Shown piece after piece: positions 43,335-51,489 of a DNA stretch of 64,000 nt. Position 1 is the stretch's first letter; each line of letters starts with the position of its first letter. Origin of the DNA: Algoriphagus mannitolivorans DSM 15301 (GTDB lineage Bacteria > Bacteroidota > Bacteroidia > Cytophagales > Cyclobacteriaceae); NCBI RefSeq assembly GCF_000429425.1, contig NZ_AUBV01000006.1, positions 186,001 to 250,000 of the forward strand. Direction: 5' to 3'. The translations under genes were made by a program, and so were the position numbers. The notes beneath the pieces were generated by a model. That model ran no database searches and was not told where the DNA came from. It was given only the letters and a program-made list of their open reading frames with translations.

Positions 43335-44153
43335 TCAGGATTTCTTCCGAAGTATTTTTTTTCCCAAATAACCTAAGAAGCGAATAAACTGGATTGGATT
43401 TCGATGAATGTCTCTGAATTGGTACCAACTTGACCAAAGCAATTCCCGGTGACGACTTTTTGACAACTTATTGACGTGATAGCTTTTTTCGTTGGTTCTA
43501 TAAAAAGAGGATGGAGCGGACCAATGAATAATACCTCCCTTTTTCTTGAAAAAAGAGAATAATAATAAGTCCAGAATAGGGCCTTTGAGTGCAGCATTTG
43601 AAGTTAAAAATTCTGATAGATTGTTTCGAAACACCCAGTTTGAAACATGACCTAAGTAACTGACTTTAGTAAGGGCTGCTTTAGGATAAAAAGTGAATTC
43701 TTCATCAGGAGTTTCTGAAGAACTCAATTTTTGGTTTAATCTGGGACCATCGAGAAATTCACTGCTGCAAAGAAATGCTTCAGGATTCTTCTCGAGCATT
43801 TCCACCTGCTTCTGGAGCTTATCTAATCTGACCCAGCAATCATCTCCGTCCAGCATGGCAATGTATTTTCCTTGAGCTGCTCGGAAGTTTTCCAGATAGT
43901 TTATCCGACCTGATTTTCTCCCTAGCAGGGGGATTTTATCTTGGTCTTTTCTCAAAAAAATCCGGATTTTGTCTGGATATTTCGCGGCATATTCCTGACA
44001 GATGACCCGAGTCCCATCAGTACTGTCATCTTCGCCCAGAATGATTTCAAAATCAAAGTTAGTATTCTGTGCAAGAACGCTATCCAGACATTGTTCAATG
44101 AATGATTTGTGCTGAAAAGTAGGGATGCAAACAGAAACTAAGGGCTGCTTCAT
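43335..44153 (-). CDS. Family-2 glycosyltransferase
   Basis: The protein has 272 residues. GT-A features are clear: PLVSVCIPTFQHKSFIEQCL at the start, the GEDDSTDGT nucleotide-binding turn, and DGDD as the metal-binding DxD region with AMLDGDDCW. The second half is a short membrane-associated tail with basic residues. The acceptor is unknown. It is the convergent neighbour of the ATP-grasp/oxygenase pair, with the stop codons touching and no terminator, and has the same AT-rich look, so it may be part of the same locus. The 165 bp upstream hold a perfect inverted repeat. Confidence 0.9.
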   Translation of the reverse strand: MKQPLVSVCIPTFQHKSFIEQCLDSVLAQNTNFDFEIILGEDDSTDGTRVICQEYAAKYPDKIRIFLRKDQDKIPLLGRKSGRINYLENFRAAQGKYIAMLDGDDCWVRLDKLQKQVEMLEKNPEAFLCSSEFLDGPRLNQKLSSSETPDEEFTFYPKAALTKVSYLGHVSNWVFRNNLSEFLTSNAALKGPILDLLLFSFFKKKGGIIHWSAPSSFYRTNEKSYHVNKLSKSRHRELLWSSWYQFRDIHRNPIQFIRFLGYLGKKILRKKS

Positions 44154-44228
44154 GATTTGAAATTACTTTTTATTTCTGGAATTGGCTTTCGAATACTATT
44201 TCTTAGAAAAACGGGCTTCAGAATCCTG

Positions 44229-44252
44229 AATAAATATTCGGCAATATTTATT
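44229..44252. repeat. Perfect 10-bp inverted repeat between the glycosyltransferase and a membrane protein
   Basis: AATAAATATT (44229-44238), CGGC, AATATTTATT (44243-44252): a perfect 10-bp arm with a 4-nt centre, in a divergent intergenic region 77 bp upstream of the glycosyltransferase start and 67 bp upstream of the next plus-strand gene. It could be an operator or a hairpin. Confidence 0.6.
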
Positions 44253-44318
44253 AGTTTGTGAGACTAATTTCACAAAGAGAATTCTTTCAATTATTGAGGC
44301 CTAATTATTTTCCATTTC

Positions 44319-44717
44319 ATGACCCTAAAATTTTTAAAACCACTCGGAGTAGTCTATTTGCTGATGGCCTTTGTTGCCGCGTTTTTGCTGGAATTTAATA
44401 AAATCACCACTACTCCGGTCCTCGTTGGGGTTGCTGTGATTTTGGGGTATTTTGTTTTTCGATCGCTTCGGGTTTTCCCTTTGCATTCCAACCCAAAATG
44501 GGTGGGTTGGGCTATTTTGGGAGGTGTTTCAGGGATGCTCATCATCCAGTTTTTGCTGGTTTGGGGAGTAGTCGCCACCACCGTTCCATTACTACTTTTT
44601 ACAGGGCTTTTGTTTTTTCTATGGTATTTGGAGTATACCTATTCCGCTGAGCGAGATTTAGGTTTCTTCTTGGTAGTTCTTTTTGTTGTTACAGGCTTGT
44701 TGAATGCTTCTTTTTAA
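44319..44717 (+). CDS. Small membrane protein, unknown
   Basis: The protein has 132 residues with four hydrophobic helices (about 7-24, 33-50, 64-84, 88-125 including two) and very little outside the membrane. No family was recognised. It is divergent from the glycosyltransferase and 24 bp before the convergent DnaE-like polymerase. The composition fits the surrounding genome. No function can be stated. Confidence 0.6.
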   Translation: MTLKFLKPLGVVYLLMAFVAAFLLEFNKITTTPVLVGVAVILGYFVFRSLRVFPLHSNPKWVGWAILGGVSGMLIIQFLLVWGVVATTVPLLLFTGLLFFLWYLEYTYSAERDLGFFLVVLFVVTGLLNASF

Positions 44718-44741
44718 GGCAGTCGATAGTCTCCTTTAGTT

Positions 44742-47702
44742 TTAATCCCCTGCATTCCAATACGCCATCCGTTCCAGCTTTTCTACTTCGATGGAGTAGA
44801 AGCCGAATTCTTCGACGACCTTTCCTTCGATCCGGTAGATCGCTCGGCCTTTGAAAGGATACTTTTTGACCACGGGAGGGAAGTGTACCGTGTCGATCCA
44901 GTCCCCGTCCCGGTCCAGAAAGGTGCCGAAGTTCATTACATCTCCCTTAACCGTGCGTGTGTACTTTACGGTAACCAGATACCCTAGAATCGTCACCTGT
45001 TTGCCCAAGTATTGAGTCATTTCCCGGGCTTTGATCCCTTGGATACTTTGGTCTTTGACCAGGTGAAAAGGGGAATCTAGCGGAAACTCCAAGATATCGA
45101 TCTGATCCAAAATCTCCTGCCGGATATCGGTCTCGTCCAGATCAGGAACTTCCGGAGGCTTTTTGCCAAAGCTGATCTCCCCGGTTCGGAATAGCTCATG
45201 GGTATGAACCAAGGTACTTCGTTTGTTTTGGAGAAAATGTGCCTCCCAAAGGAGTTCCTGCTTGGTCTTACCTGTAAAGCGGAAACAGGTCATCCGAATC
45301 AGAATCAGCAGCTGCTCCAAGCCGATTTCCACCCGGGAGACAAAGTCCGCCAAACCCAGAAAAGGCCCATTTACTCTCCGCTCGGAAAGCAGCTTTTCCA
45401 CGGTAGCCTTTTCCAGATATTTCATATGGATAAAGCCCAGGAAAACGGTCTTTCCGGTGATTCGGGTTAGGTATTCGCTTTCATTCAGATGGGGAGCTTG
45501 GATAGCAGCTCCGTTCATCCGGAGTTCGTGAACGTAGAATTCGGTATGATAAAAACCCCCGAAATTGTTGATCACTCCGACCATAAATTCCAGCGGGAAG
45601 TAGGCCTTCAGGTACAAGCTTTGGTAGCTTTCCACGGCAAAGGAAGCGGAGTGTCCCTTGGCAAAAGAGTAGCCCGCAAAGCTCTCGATCTGATGCCAGA
45701 CTTCTTTGGCGACCTGATCTTCCCGGCCCAGCTTTTTGCAGTTTTCAAAGAACTTATCCTTCACCCGCTGGAATTCATCTTTGGATCTCGACTTCCCGCT
45801 CATACCTCTTCTCAGCACGTCGGCCTCAGCCAGACTGAGCCCGGCAAAGTAGTGGGCCACCTTGATCACATCCTCTTGATAAACCATGATTCCATAGGTC
45901 TCGGGCATGATGTCCCACATGACCGGATGGGCTTGTTTGCGACGCTCCTCGCTGATATGGCGTAGGATGTATTCCCGCATCATTCCGGATCGCGCCACTC
46001 CGGGCCGGATGATCGAGCTGGCCGCAACGAGCTCCAGATAGGTATCGGCTTTCATCTTCGCCAAAAGCATCCGCATGGCGGGTGACTCCACATAGAATGC
46101 CCCAATGGTATGGCCGGTGCGGAGATGTTCCTTGATCTTGGGGTCTTTTTTGAATTGCTCCACAGCCCGGATATCCACTTTTACGCCTTGGTTTTGGTAG
46201 ATAATCTCCAGACTGGATTTGATATGGCCTAAGCCGCGCTGACTCAGGATGTCAAATTTGTGCAAGCCAATATCTTCTGCAATATGCATGTCTATATGCG
46301 CAAGCGGGAAGCCTTTTGGGGGCATATCCGTCGCGGTGTAGTAGTGGATGGGTTTGTGGGAAATCAAGATTCCACAGGCATGGATAGTCAGGTGGGAAGG
46401 CATGTCGTGGAGGACCTGAGAGTATTTGATGATCAGCTTACCAAATTGATCCGGTTCGTAGCCTTCTTTGTCGGCATGGTGGATGAGTGATTCGATGTCG
46501 GTCTTCGGCAGGCCAAAGACTTTGCCCAGTTCCCGGAGCATGGAGTTGTACTGAAAGGTGCTATACGAACCCAAGAGAGCCACATGCTCTTCCTTGGCAG
46601 TGTTGTATTTTCGAAAAATATAATCTGTGACCTCATCCCGATCCGTCCAGCTGAAGTCGATGTCGAAGTCGGGGGGATTTTCCCGATAGAGATTGATAAA
46701 GCGCTCAAAGTACAAGTCCAGCTCAATGGGATCCACGTCGGTTATCCCCAGGCAATAGGCCACGATACTATTCGCGCCGGACCCTCGTCCCACATGGTAG
46801 AAGTTGCGCTGCTGCGCAAAGGTGATGATGTCGTAGTTGATCAGGAAGTAAGAGACAAAGCCTTTTTGTTGGATGAGTTCGAGCTCTTTTTCGATCCGCT
46901 GACTGATCTGTGGACTTAGCTCGGGATAGCGTCGGATGGCTCCTTTGAAAGTCTCCTGACGGAGAAAGTCAAAATCCTCCCAGTCCGAACCCAGAATATC
47001 CCGGCGGTTTTTGACTACCTGGAAGTAGAAGGAAAACTGGCATTGCTCAAGGAGCTTTTGGGCATTGACGAGCAGGTAGCTGTGATTTTCGCAGCGGGCG
47101 ATCAGGTCAGCATAGGAGTAGAGCTGGTCTGTGGAATCGGCCTGCTCCTCGACAGGAAGCTTGCTCAGCAGGGTGTTCAGATCCATGCTGCGCAATAGGC
47201 GATGGGCATTGAATTCCAGCTTCGAGCTGAAGGTCGCTGGCTGCAAGAGGACGAGCTTTTCCTTTCTCCGGAACCAAGGCGAAGTCAGCAGCTTGTTGAG
47301 TTGGGCAGGATGTACGCCGATGTATTCATTTTCCCGTAGGGGAAAAGTCTTTTCCGAAAAAGGATAAATCACAAAGCTGTTTTCAAACTTGGGTGCCTTG
47401 GCTTTGAACTCCCGCTTGTGGACCAGATGCTCGGAGAGATGCTTGTTGAGTTCGAAAAAGCCCTCCTGATTCCGAGCCAGTCCGATGTACTGTTGCTGGA
47501 CGCCGTTGCGGAAGTCTATGCCGATCACGGGATGGATACCTACTTTTTGTGCTTCCCGGATAAAGGGGAAAACCCCTGCGGTACAGTTGATGTCCGTGAG
47601 GGCAAGGGCATCGAGTTTTTTGCCCTTCGCCTCAGCGATCAGCGCTTCCACAGACATCGTCCCGTATTTGAAGCTGAAGTGAGAATGGCAGTTGATGAAC
47701 AT
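44742..47702 (-). CDS. Short DNA polymerase III alpha-type subunit (DnaE-like, possibly ImuC/DnaE2)
   Basis: The protein has 986 residues, well short of replicative DnaE (about 1160 or more). It has an N-terminal PHP domain (CHSHFSF with H6 and H8, then ALTDIN), the palm with catalytic aspartates near residue 345 (PDFDIDFSW), helix-hairpin-helix GYSFAKGHSASFAVESYQ, and a C-terminal OB fold (VTILGYLVTVKY). It lacks the C-terminal tau-binding region after the OB fold. Such short forms act in translesion synthesis with ImuA and ImuB, but neither is next to it here. The upstream region is packed with repeats. DnaE2 identity is inference. Confidence 0.88.
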   Translation of the reverse strand: MFINCHSHFSFKYGTMSVEALIAEAKGKKLDALALTDINCTAGVFPFIREAQKVGIHPVIGIDFRNGVQQQYIGLARNQEGFFELNKHLSEHLVHKREFKAKAPKFENSFVIYPFSEKTFPLRENEYIGVHPAQLNKLLTSPWFRRKEKLVLLQPATFSSKLEFNAHRLLRSMDLNTLLSKLPVEEQADSTDQLYSYADLIARCENHSYLLVNAQKLLEQCQFSFYFQVVKNRRDILGSDWEDFDFLRQETFKGAIRRYPELSPQISQRIEKELELIQQKGFVSYFLINYDIITFAQQRNFYHVGRGSGANSIVAYCLGITDVDPIELDLYFERFINLYRENPPDFDIDFSWTDRDEVTDYIFRKYNTAKEEHVALLGSYSTFQYNSMLRELGKVFGLPKTDIESLIHHADKEGYEPDQFGKLIIKYSQVLHDMPSHLTIHACGILISHKPIHYYTATDMPPKGFPLAHIDMHIAEDIGLHKFDILSQRGLGHIKSSLEIIYQNQGVKVDIRAVEQFKKDPKIKEHLRTGHTIGAFYVESPAMRMLLAKMKADTYLELVAASSIIRPGVARSGMMREYILRHISEERRKQAHPVMWDIMPETYGIMVYQEDVIKVAHYFAGLSLAEADVLRRGMSGKSRSKDEFQRVKDKFFENCKKLGREDQVAKEVWHQIESFAGYSFAKGHSASFAVESYQSLYLKAYFPLEFMVGVINNFGGFYHTEFYVHELRMNGAAIQAPHLNESEYLTRITGKTVFLGFIHMKYLEKATVEKLLSERRVNGPFLGLADFVSRVEIGLEQLLILIRMTCFRFTGKTKQELLWEAHFLQNKRSTLVHTHELFRTGEISFGKKPPEVPDLDETDIRQEILDQIDILEFPLDSPFHLVKDQSIQGIKAREMTQYLGKQVTILGYLVTVKYTRTVKGDVMNFGTFLDRDGDWIDTVHFPPVVKKYPFKGRAIYRIEGKVVEEFGFYSIEVEKLERMAYWNAGD

Positions 47703-47710
47703 TTTTGATT

Positions 47711-47736
47711 TACGAATGACGAGTTACGAAATACGG
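47711..47736 (+). repeat. Heptamer array, TACGAAN type
   Basis: TACGAAT, GACGAGT and TACGAAA follow in strict 7-bp steps, then a partial TACGG. It lies 9 bp upstream of the DnaE-like ATG on the opposite reading of that gene's leader. Same period as the arrays near 28.1 and 31.7 kb, with a different unit. Confidence 0.65.
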
Positions 47737-47811
47737 TGTGGTGGACACCTTTGAGGATTTTTGGAACCTCGAAGGTTTGGGATGGCCTAATCCGAGAGCT
47801 TAGCTTTACCG

Positions 47812-47844
47812 AACTTTTCCAAAGTTTCAAACTTTGGAAAAGTT
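47812..47844. repeat. Perfect 33-bp palindrome upstream of the DnaE-like gene
   Basis: Sixteen-bp arms (AACTTTTCCAAAGTTT 47812-47827 and its exact complement 47829-47844) around a single C. Nearby AACCTCGAAGGTT (about 47765) and CACCTTTGAGG look like degraded relatives. The 255-bp gap contains no gene. It is likely a REP-type hairpin. Confidence 0.8.
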
Positions 47845-47858
47845 GATTTCAATAAGCC

Positions 47859-47881
47859 AAATGTTAATTATTTTAACATTT
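47859..47881. repeat. 9-bp inverted repeat AAATGTTAA/TTAACATTT
   Basis: Arms 47859-47867 and 47873-47881 with a 5-nt centre (TTATT), 15 bp from the 33-bp palindrome, in the DnaE-like leader. It might be a regulator site for the polymerase; weak evidence. Confidence 0.4.
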
Positions 47882-47900
47882 ATGTGTTTATAATGTAAAC

Positions 47901-47927
47901 AAAAAGTGGGTTCTCAGATCAAGAACC
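47901..47927 (-). terminator. Possible terminator after the Na+/solute symporter
   Basis: On the minus strand GGTTCT (47927-47922), 7-nt loop, AGAACC (47914-47909), then CAC and TTTTT (47905-47901). A short stem, so only moderate support. It would end the sialidase-like/lyase/symporter transcript. Confidence 0.45.
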
Positions 47928-47957
47928 AGGAGAATTTTGGAGAAAAATGTCGGGAGA

Positions 47958-49421
47958 TTATTTTTTGGACCAAACCAGCCCCAGCCCAAACCCCACCAGA
48001 AAAATCGTCAGTGTACCGACTACAATGGTCATGTTGGTATGGAGAGGATTTGCAAGAGTTTCAGGGAAACCGTTTTTCACCCAAACCGCAGAAAGGCTCA
48101 TCCAAGCGATCACCAATACGCCAAGAATTACCGCAAAAACTGCTTGTGGTTTTTGGGTTTTGGACAAAAGTCCCAAAAGGAAAAGTCCCAAAATTCCCCC
48201 GCTGAAAATAGAAGCTAAAGCCCACCAGGCATCCAGCGCACTTTCCACTCCATTGAAAGCCAGTCCTACAAAAATGCTCAGAATACCCATGCCCAAAGAA
48301 GAAAGTCTCAAGACATTCAGAGCAGTCTTTTCCGATGGATTAGGATGGATGTATTTTTTGAAATGATCGGAAAGAATCACTGTGGCGGAGCTGTTGATGC
48401 TGGTAGAAATTGTACTCATGCCTGCTGCGAAAATGGATGCGATCAGTAGGCCTGTCACTCCCGCAGGAAGCTGATTGACAATGAAATGGGGAAACACCTT
48501 GTCTCCGGTAATCCCTTCGGGTAAAAGGTCAGGCTGGGCCTGATAAAAGGCGAATAGCGCAGTGCCGATAAAGAAAAACAGCAAGGAAACCGGCAAGTAG
48601 AGCATACTTCCCAGCCAAGTCGATTTTTTGGCTTCCTGCTCAGTTTTGGCAGTCAGGTAGCGCTGCACATAGCTTTGGTCAATCCCGAAATTCTGCAGAT
48701 TGATAAAAAGCCCATAGACCATGATCATCCAAAAGGTGGAGGTCTTGAAATCCAATGCAAAACTTCCCAAACTGAATTTTTCAGATTGGTGTGCAATCCG
48801 GAAAATCTCAGAGGCGCCCCCGGGAATTTCCCAGAAGATCACACCCAAACAAGCCAAAGCCCCTCCAATCAGGATGATTCCCTGAACGGCATCGGTCCAG
48901 ATTACCGCTTCAATTCCTCCCAGCATGGAATAGGCAATGACGCTGATTCCAGTGACCAGAATTATGGTGGGCACACTCCATCCCAAAAGAGCTTGGGCAG
49001 GTAGGGCCAATAAGTACATGATCGCTCCCATCCTTGCCAATTGGGTCAGAAGATAGCAGATCGAGGCGTAGATTCTTGCCCAGGCTCCAAACCGCTGTTC
49101 CAAATAGAAATAGGCTGATTCGGACGCGAGTTTCCTATAAAGCGGAACAAAATACTTAACGGCTATCCAAGCTGCCAATGGAATCGAAAGGCTAAAAACA
49201 AAGCCATTCCAGTTACCGGAATAGGCATTTCCGGGTAAGGCCAAAAAACTGATGCTACTGACAAAAGTCGCAAATATGGACATCCCAATTGCCCAGGCTG
49301 GTAGTCTTCCTCCTCCGGTGGTAAAATCTAAAGCAGATCTTTTTTTGAAGGAAAAAGAAACTCCAAATCCCACAATGGCCAACAAATAAACCAGGAAAAC
49401 AATCAGATCTAGAATAGGCAT
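47958..49421 (-). CDS. Sodium:solute symporter (SSS family)
   Basis: The protein has 487 residues with about 13 membrane helices. The SSS signature is visible as FATFVSSISFLALPGNAY (helix 2) and ASIFAAGMSTISTSINSSATVI (helix 8 with the Na-site Ser/Thr). The family takes up sugars, sialic acid, amino acids or other solutes with Na+. The partners, a DHDPS-superfamily lyase (22 bp upstream) and a BNR protein, suggest that it imports a sugar acid released outside the cell. Which acid, sialate or an unsaturated uronate, is not decided by sequence. Confidence 0.92.
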   Translation of the reverse strand: MPILDLIVFLVYLLAIVGFGVSFSFKKRSALDFTTGGGRLPAWAIGMSIFATFVSSISFLALPGNAYSGNWNGFVFSLSIPLAAWIAVKYFVPLYRKLASESAYFYLEQRFGAWARIYASICYLLTQLARMGAIMYLLALPAQALLGWSVPTIILVTGISVIAYSMLGGIEAVIWTDAVQGIILIGGALACLGVIFWEIPGGASEIFRIAHQSEKFSLGSFALDFKTSTFWMIMVYGLFINLQNFGIDQSYVQRYLTAKTEQEAKKSTWLGSMLYLPVSLLFFFIGTALFAFYQAQPDLLPEGITGDKVFPHFIVNQLPAGVTGLLIASIFAAGMSTISTSINSSATVILSDHFKKYIHPNPSEKTALNVLRLSSLGMGILSIFVGLAFNGVESALDAWWALASIFSGGILGLFLLGLLSKTQKPQAVFAVILGVLVIAWMSLSAVWVKNGFPETLANPLHTNMTIVVGTLTIFLVGFGLGLVWSKK

Positions 49422-49443
49422 TTTGAATGTCTAAGAGTATAGA

Positions 49444-50391
49444 TTAATGGGGTTTTGTAATCGAATTGAGGGATTTTTCCACTTTAGTTTTGACCTTGAC
49501 TAAACTTTCCCGGAGGGCCTCTTTTTCTGCTTCGGAGTAAGGAAAAAGGGGAGGAGCTAATATTCCCCGGCAAAGTCCTTCCAAACTCATCGCTGCTTTC
49601 AGTCCCTTAAGATAGCTGGATTTATAGGTTGCGTTTTGGTAAATATTTGCACTCAAAAAAAGAATAGTTTCCTGCAATTCACGTAGCCGCCCAAAATCTT
49701 TTGCCTCAAAGGCTTCATAGGCTTTGACATAGAGCTGAGGGAAAAGATTGGCACCTCCACTTACTCCACCATGTCCACCCAATTCTAGGGAAGCTGCTAA
49801 GACTTCTTCCGGACCTACGAAAATTCTAAAATCCTGCTGACCTCTAAATGCTTCACAAAGATTTTGGAAATAGGCCAGATCTCCGCTGCTGTCTTTTATC
49901 CCAATGATATTAGGGTGTGATGAGAGTGAAATGATGGTGTCAAGTCCGATGGAAATTTTAGTGTGCGAAGGCATATTGTACAGCATCAAAGGAAGTGCTA
50001 CCTCGTCCGCCAATCTTTTATAATAAACCTCCAATTCTTCCTGATCAATGTTGACGTAAAATGGAGGAGCAGCTACCAAGGCATCGGCTCCTGAATCTTT
50101 GGCAATTCCTGCTAAATCCAAACTCTCGATCAAAGAACAACCGGTGATTCCAACTAGCACTGGAATTTTGCCCAAAACCATCTTACAAGTCAGACGAATC
50201 AGGTCACTTTTGACATCCTGACTGATACTGGCAGATTCTCCGGTGGTACCTAAAATAAAAATCCCGTGAACTCCACCTCGGATTAGGTGAGAAATCATTT
50301 TCTCCGTATGATCCACATCCAGAGATAAATCCGGATTGAGAGGAGTGATCATGGGAGGGATGATGCCGTAAAACTCTGATGAATCTTTCAT
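49444..50391 (-). CDS. DHDPS/NAL-superfamily lyase, not dihydrodipicolinate synthase
   Basis: The protein has 315 residues. It has the (beta/alpha)8 aldolase core: GTTGE (48-52), Y138 in LPLMLYNMPSH, Schiff-base K166 in GIKDSSGD. The DapA Arg after YNVPS is His here (YNMPSHT), and the NanA pattern YNIPALSG is also absent, so the substrate is neither clearly aspartate semialdehyde nor clearly sialate. Other superfamily members include N-acetylneuraminate lyase and 2-keto-3-deoxygluconate aldolase, both of which would suit the neighbours. It is 13 bp after the BNR gene and 22 bp before the symporter. Confidence 0.87.
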   Translation of the reverse strand: MKDSSEFYGIIPPMITPLNPDLSLDVDHTEKMISHLIRGGVHGIFILGTTGESASISQDVKSDLIRLTCKMVLGKIPVLVGITGCSLIESLDLAGIAKDSGADALVAAPPFYVNIDQEELEVYYKRLADEVALPLMLYNMPSHTKISIGLDTIISLSSHPNIIGIKDSSGDLAYFQNLCEAFRGQQDFRIFVGPEEVLAASLELGGHGGVSGGANLFPQLYVKAYEAFEAKDFGRLRELQETILFLSANIYQNATYKSSYLKGLKAAMSLEGLCRGILAPPLFPYSEAEKEALRESLVKVKTKVEKSLNSITKPH

Positions 50392-50404
50392 AGTGGAAAA
50401 AGGC

Positions 50405-51412
50405 TCAGATTTTTACGTGGACATACTTGATCTTCTCCCTTTGGAAAGTGTAGGAAATATGCACTGTTCCATCCTCGGCCTGAATGATGGCAGGATAGGA
50501 AAATTCACCTTCTTTCTCATTTTCCAGCACAATTAGCTCTTCCCAGTTTTTTCCATCGGAAGAACCCAAAAGGCTTAGCTTGTTTCTTCCCTTGGGAATC
50601 GGATTGCAGACGAGCAAGTGGTACCCGTTTTTCAAAGTCACTGCATCAATTCCAGAGCCGTTGTGGACCAAGCCACTGGACTCCAACTGGGTCCAAGATT
50701 TTCCATTATTCTCTGACCATGCCGTGGCAATCACCCCTTCTTGGGTCCGTGTGAGAACTTGTAGCTTTTCACCACCATGAAAAAGAATTGTGGGTTGAAT
50801 AGCCTGAAAAGGGCCTAGAACTTCCACTTTTTTCCAAGATTTCAATTCCGGATCGGTGAATTCCATGTGCGTAGTCCAAATTCCATTGGTCTCGAAGCTT
50901 GAGGGATGCAGCAAGTTGCCATCGGAGAGGATTACCGTTTTGTTTTTCACCGGACCCAGGAAGCCAGGCGGAGTCTGAACGGCTTTGGACCAGGTTTTAC
51001 CTACGTCATTGGACTCTTTATACAATCCCCACCATTCTCGAGGATTTGGTCCTTCTTTGTAGAAAAGCACGATTTTGCCATCATTTTTTTGATGCAAAAC
51101 AGGGTTCCAGGTTGGATTTCGAAAGTCTTTGTTTTCGATTCCATCGGCCGCTTCAGCCGGGGAGGTCCAAGAGCCGTTTTTCCGAAGAGATGTGTAAATA
51201 TTCACATCGGGATGTCGTTCATAGGTGCCACCAAACCAGGCAGCCATGATTCCTTCAGGAGTTTCCAAAAGAGTGGAGGCATGACAGGAAGGGAAAGGCG
51301 CGGACTCGTAAACAAAGCCTGAAAACAGGATTTCTGGATTTGGTTTTTCCTTTGAAAAAGGAAAAATAAACAGCATCCAGAAGGTAAAAAAGGTAGAGAA
51401 TAGGTAGTGCAT
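50405..51412 (-). CDS. Secreted BNR_2 propeller protein, probably not a true sialidase
   Basis: The protein has 335 residues from the ATG at 51412 (a start at 51439 is also open), beginning with a hydrophobic export signal MHYLFSTFFTFWMLFIF. Asp-box motifs SNDVGKTW, SENNGKSW and a partial SSDGKNW mark a sialidase-type propeller. But the FRIP/YRIP motif of true sialidases is missing; in its place is FPSCHASTLLETPEG with AAWFGGTYERHPD. Some BNR_2 proteins of this shape are L-rhamnose-glucuronate lyases rather than sialidases (established for the PL families, applied here by inference). It is followed by the lyase and symporter, and preceded by a terminator. Confidence 0.75.
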   Translation of the reverse strand: MHYLFSTFFTFWMLFIFPFSKEKPNPEILFSGFVYESAPFPSCHASTLLETPEGIMAAWFGGTYERHPDVNIYTSLRKNGSWTSPAEAADGIENKDFRNPTWNPVLHQKNDGKIVLFYKEGPNPREWWGLYKESNDVGKTWSKAVQTPPGFLGPVKNKTVILSDGNLLHPSSFETNGIWTTHMEFTDPELKSWKKVEVLGPFQAIQPTILFHGGEKLQVLTRTQEGVIATAWSENNGKSWTQLESSGLVHNGSGIDAVTLKNGYHLLVCNPIPKGRNKLSLLGSSDGKNWEELIVLENEKEGEFSYPAIIQAEDGTVHISYTFQREKIKYVHVKI

Positions 51413-51444
51413 GGGTTTTTTGAATAAAAGGTACTCCAATTAAC

Positions 51445-51478
51445 AAAAAAGCCGGACTTTTTTGCATAACTGTCCGGC
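51445..51478 (-). terminator. Strong terminator between higA and the BNR gene
   Basis: On the minus strand GCCGGAC (51478-51472), 14-nt loop, GTCCGGC (51457-51451), then TTTTTT (51450-51445). It ends 33 bp before the BNR ATG at 51412 and 12 bp past the higA stop. Confidence 0.8.
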
Positions 51479-51489
51479 AGTGACCTGAA

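Noticed and set aside
45223-46919. Several plus-strand frames of about 100-160 codons over the DnaE-like gene
   Set aside because: Antisense shadows of a strongly conserved polymerase.
47958-51412. A canonical sialic-acid (nan) operon
   Set aside because: The lyase lacks NanA motifs, the BNR protein lacks RIP, and NanE, NanK and NagB-type genes are missing.
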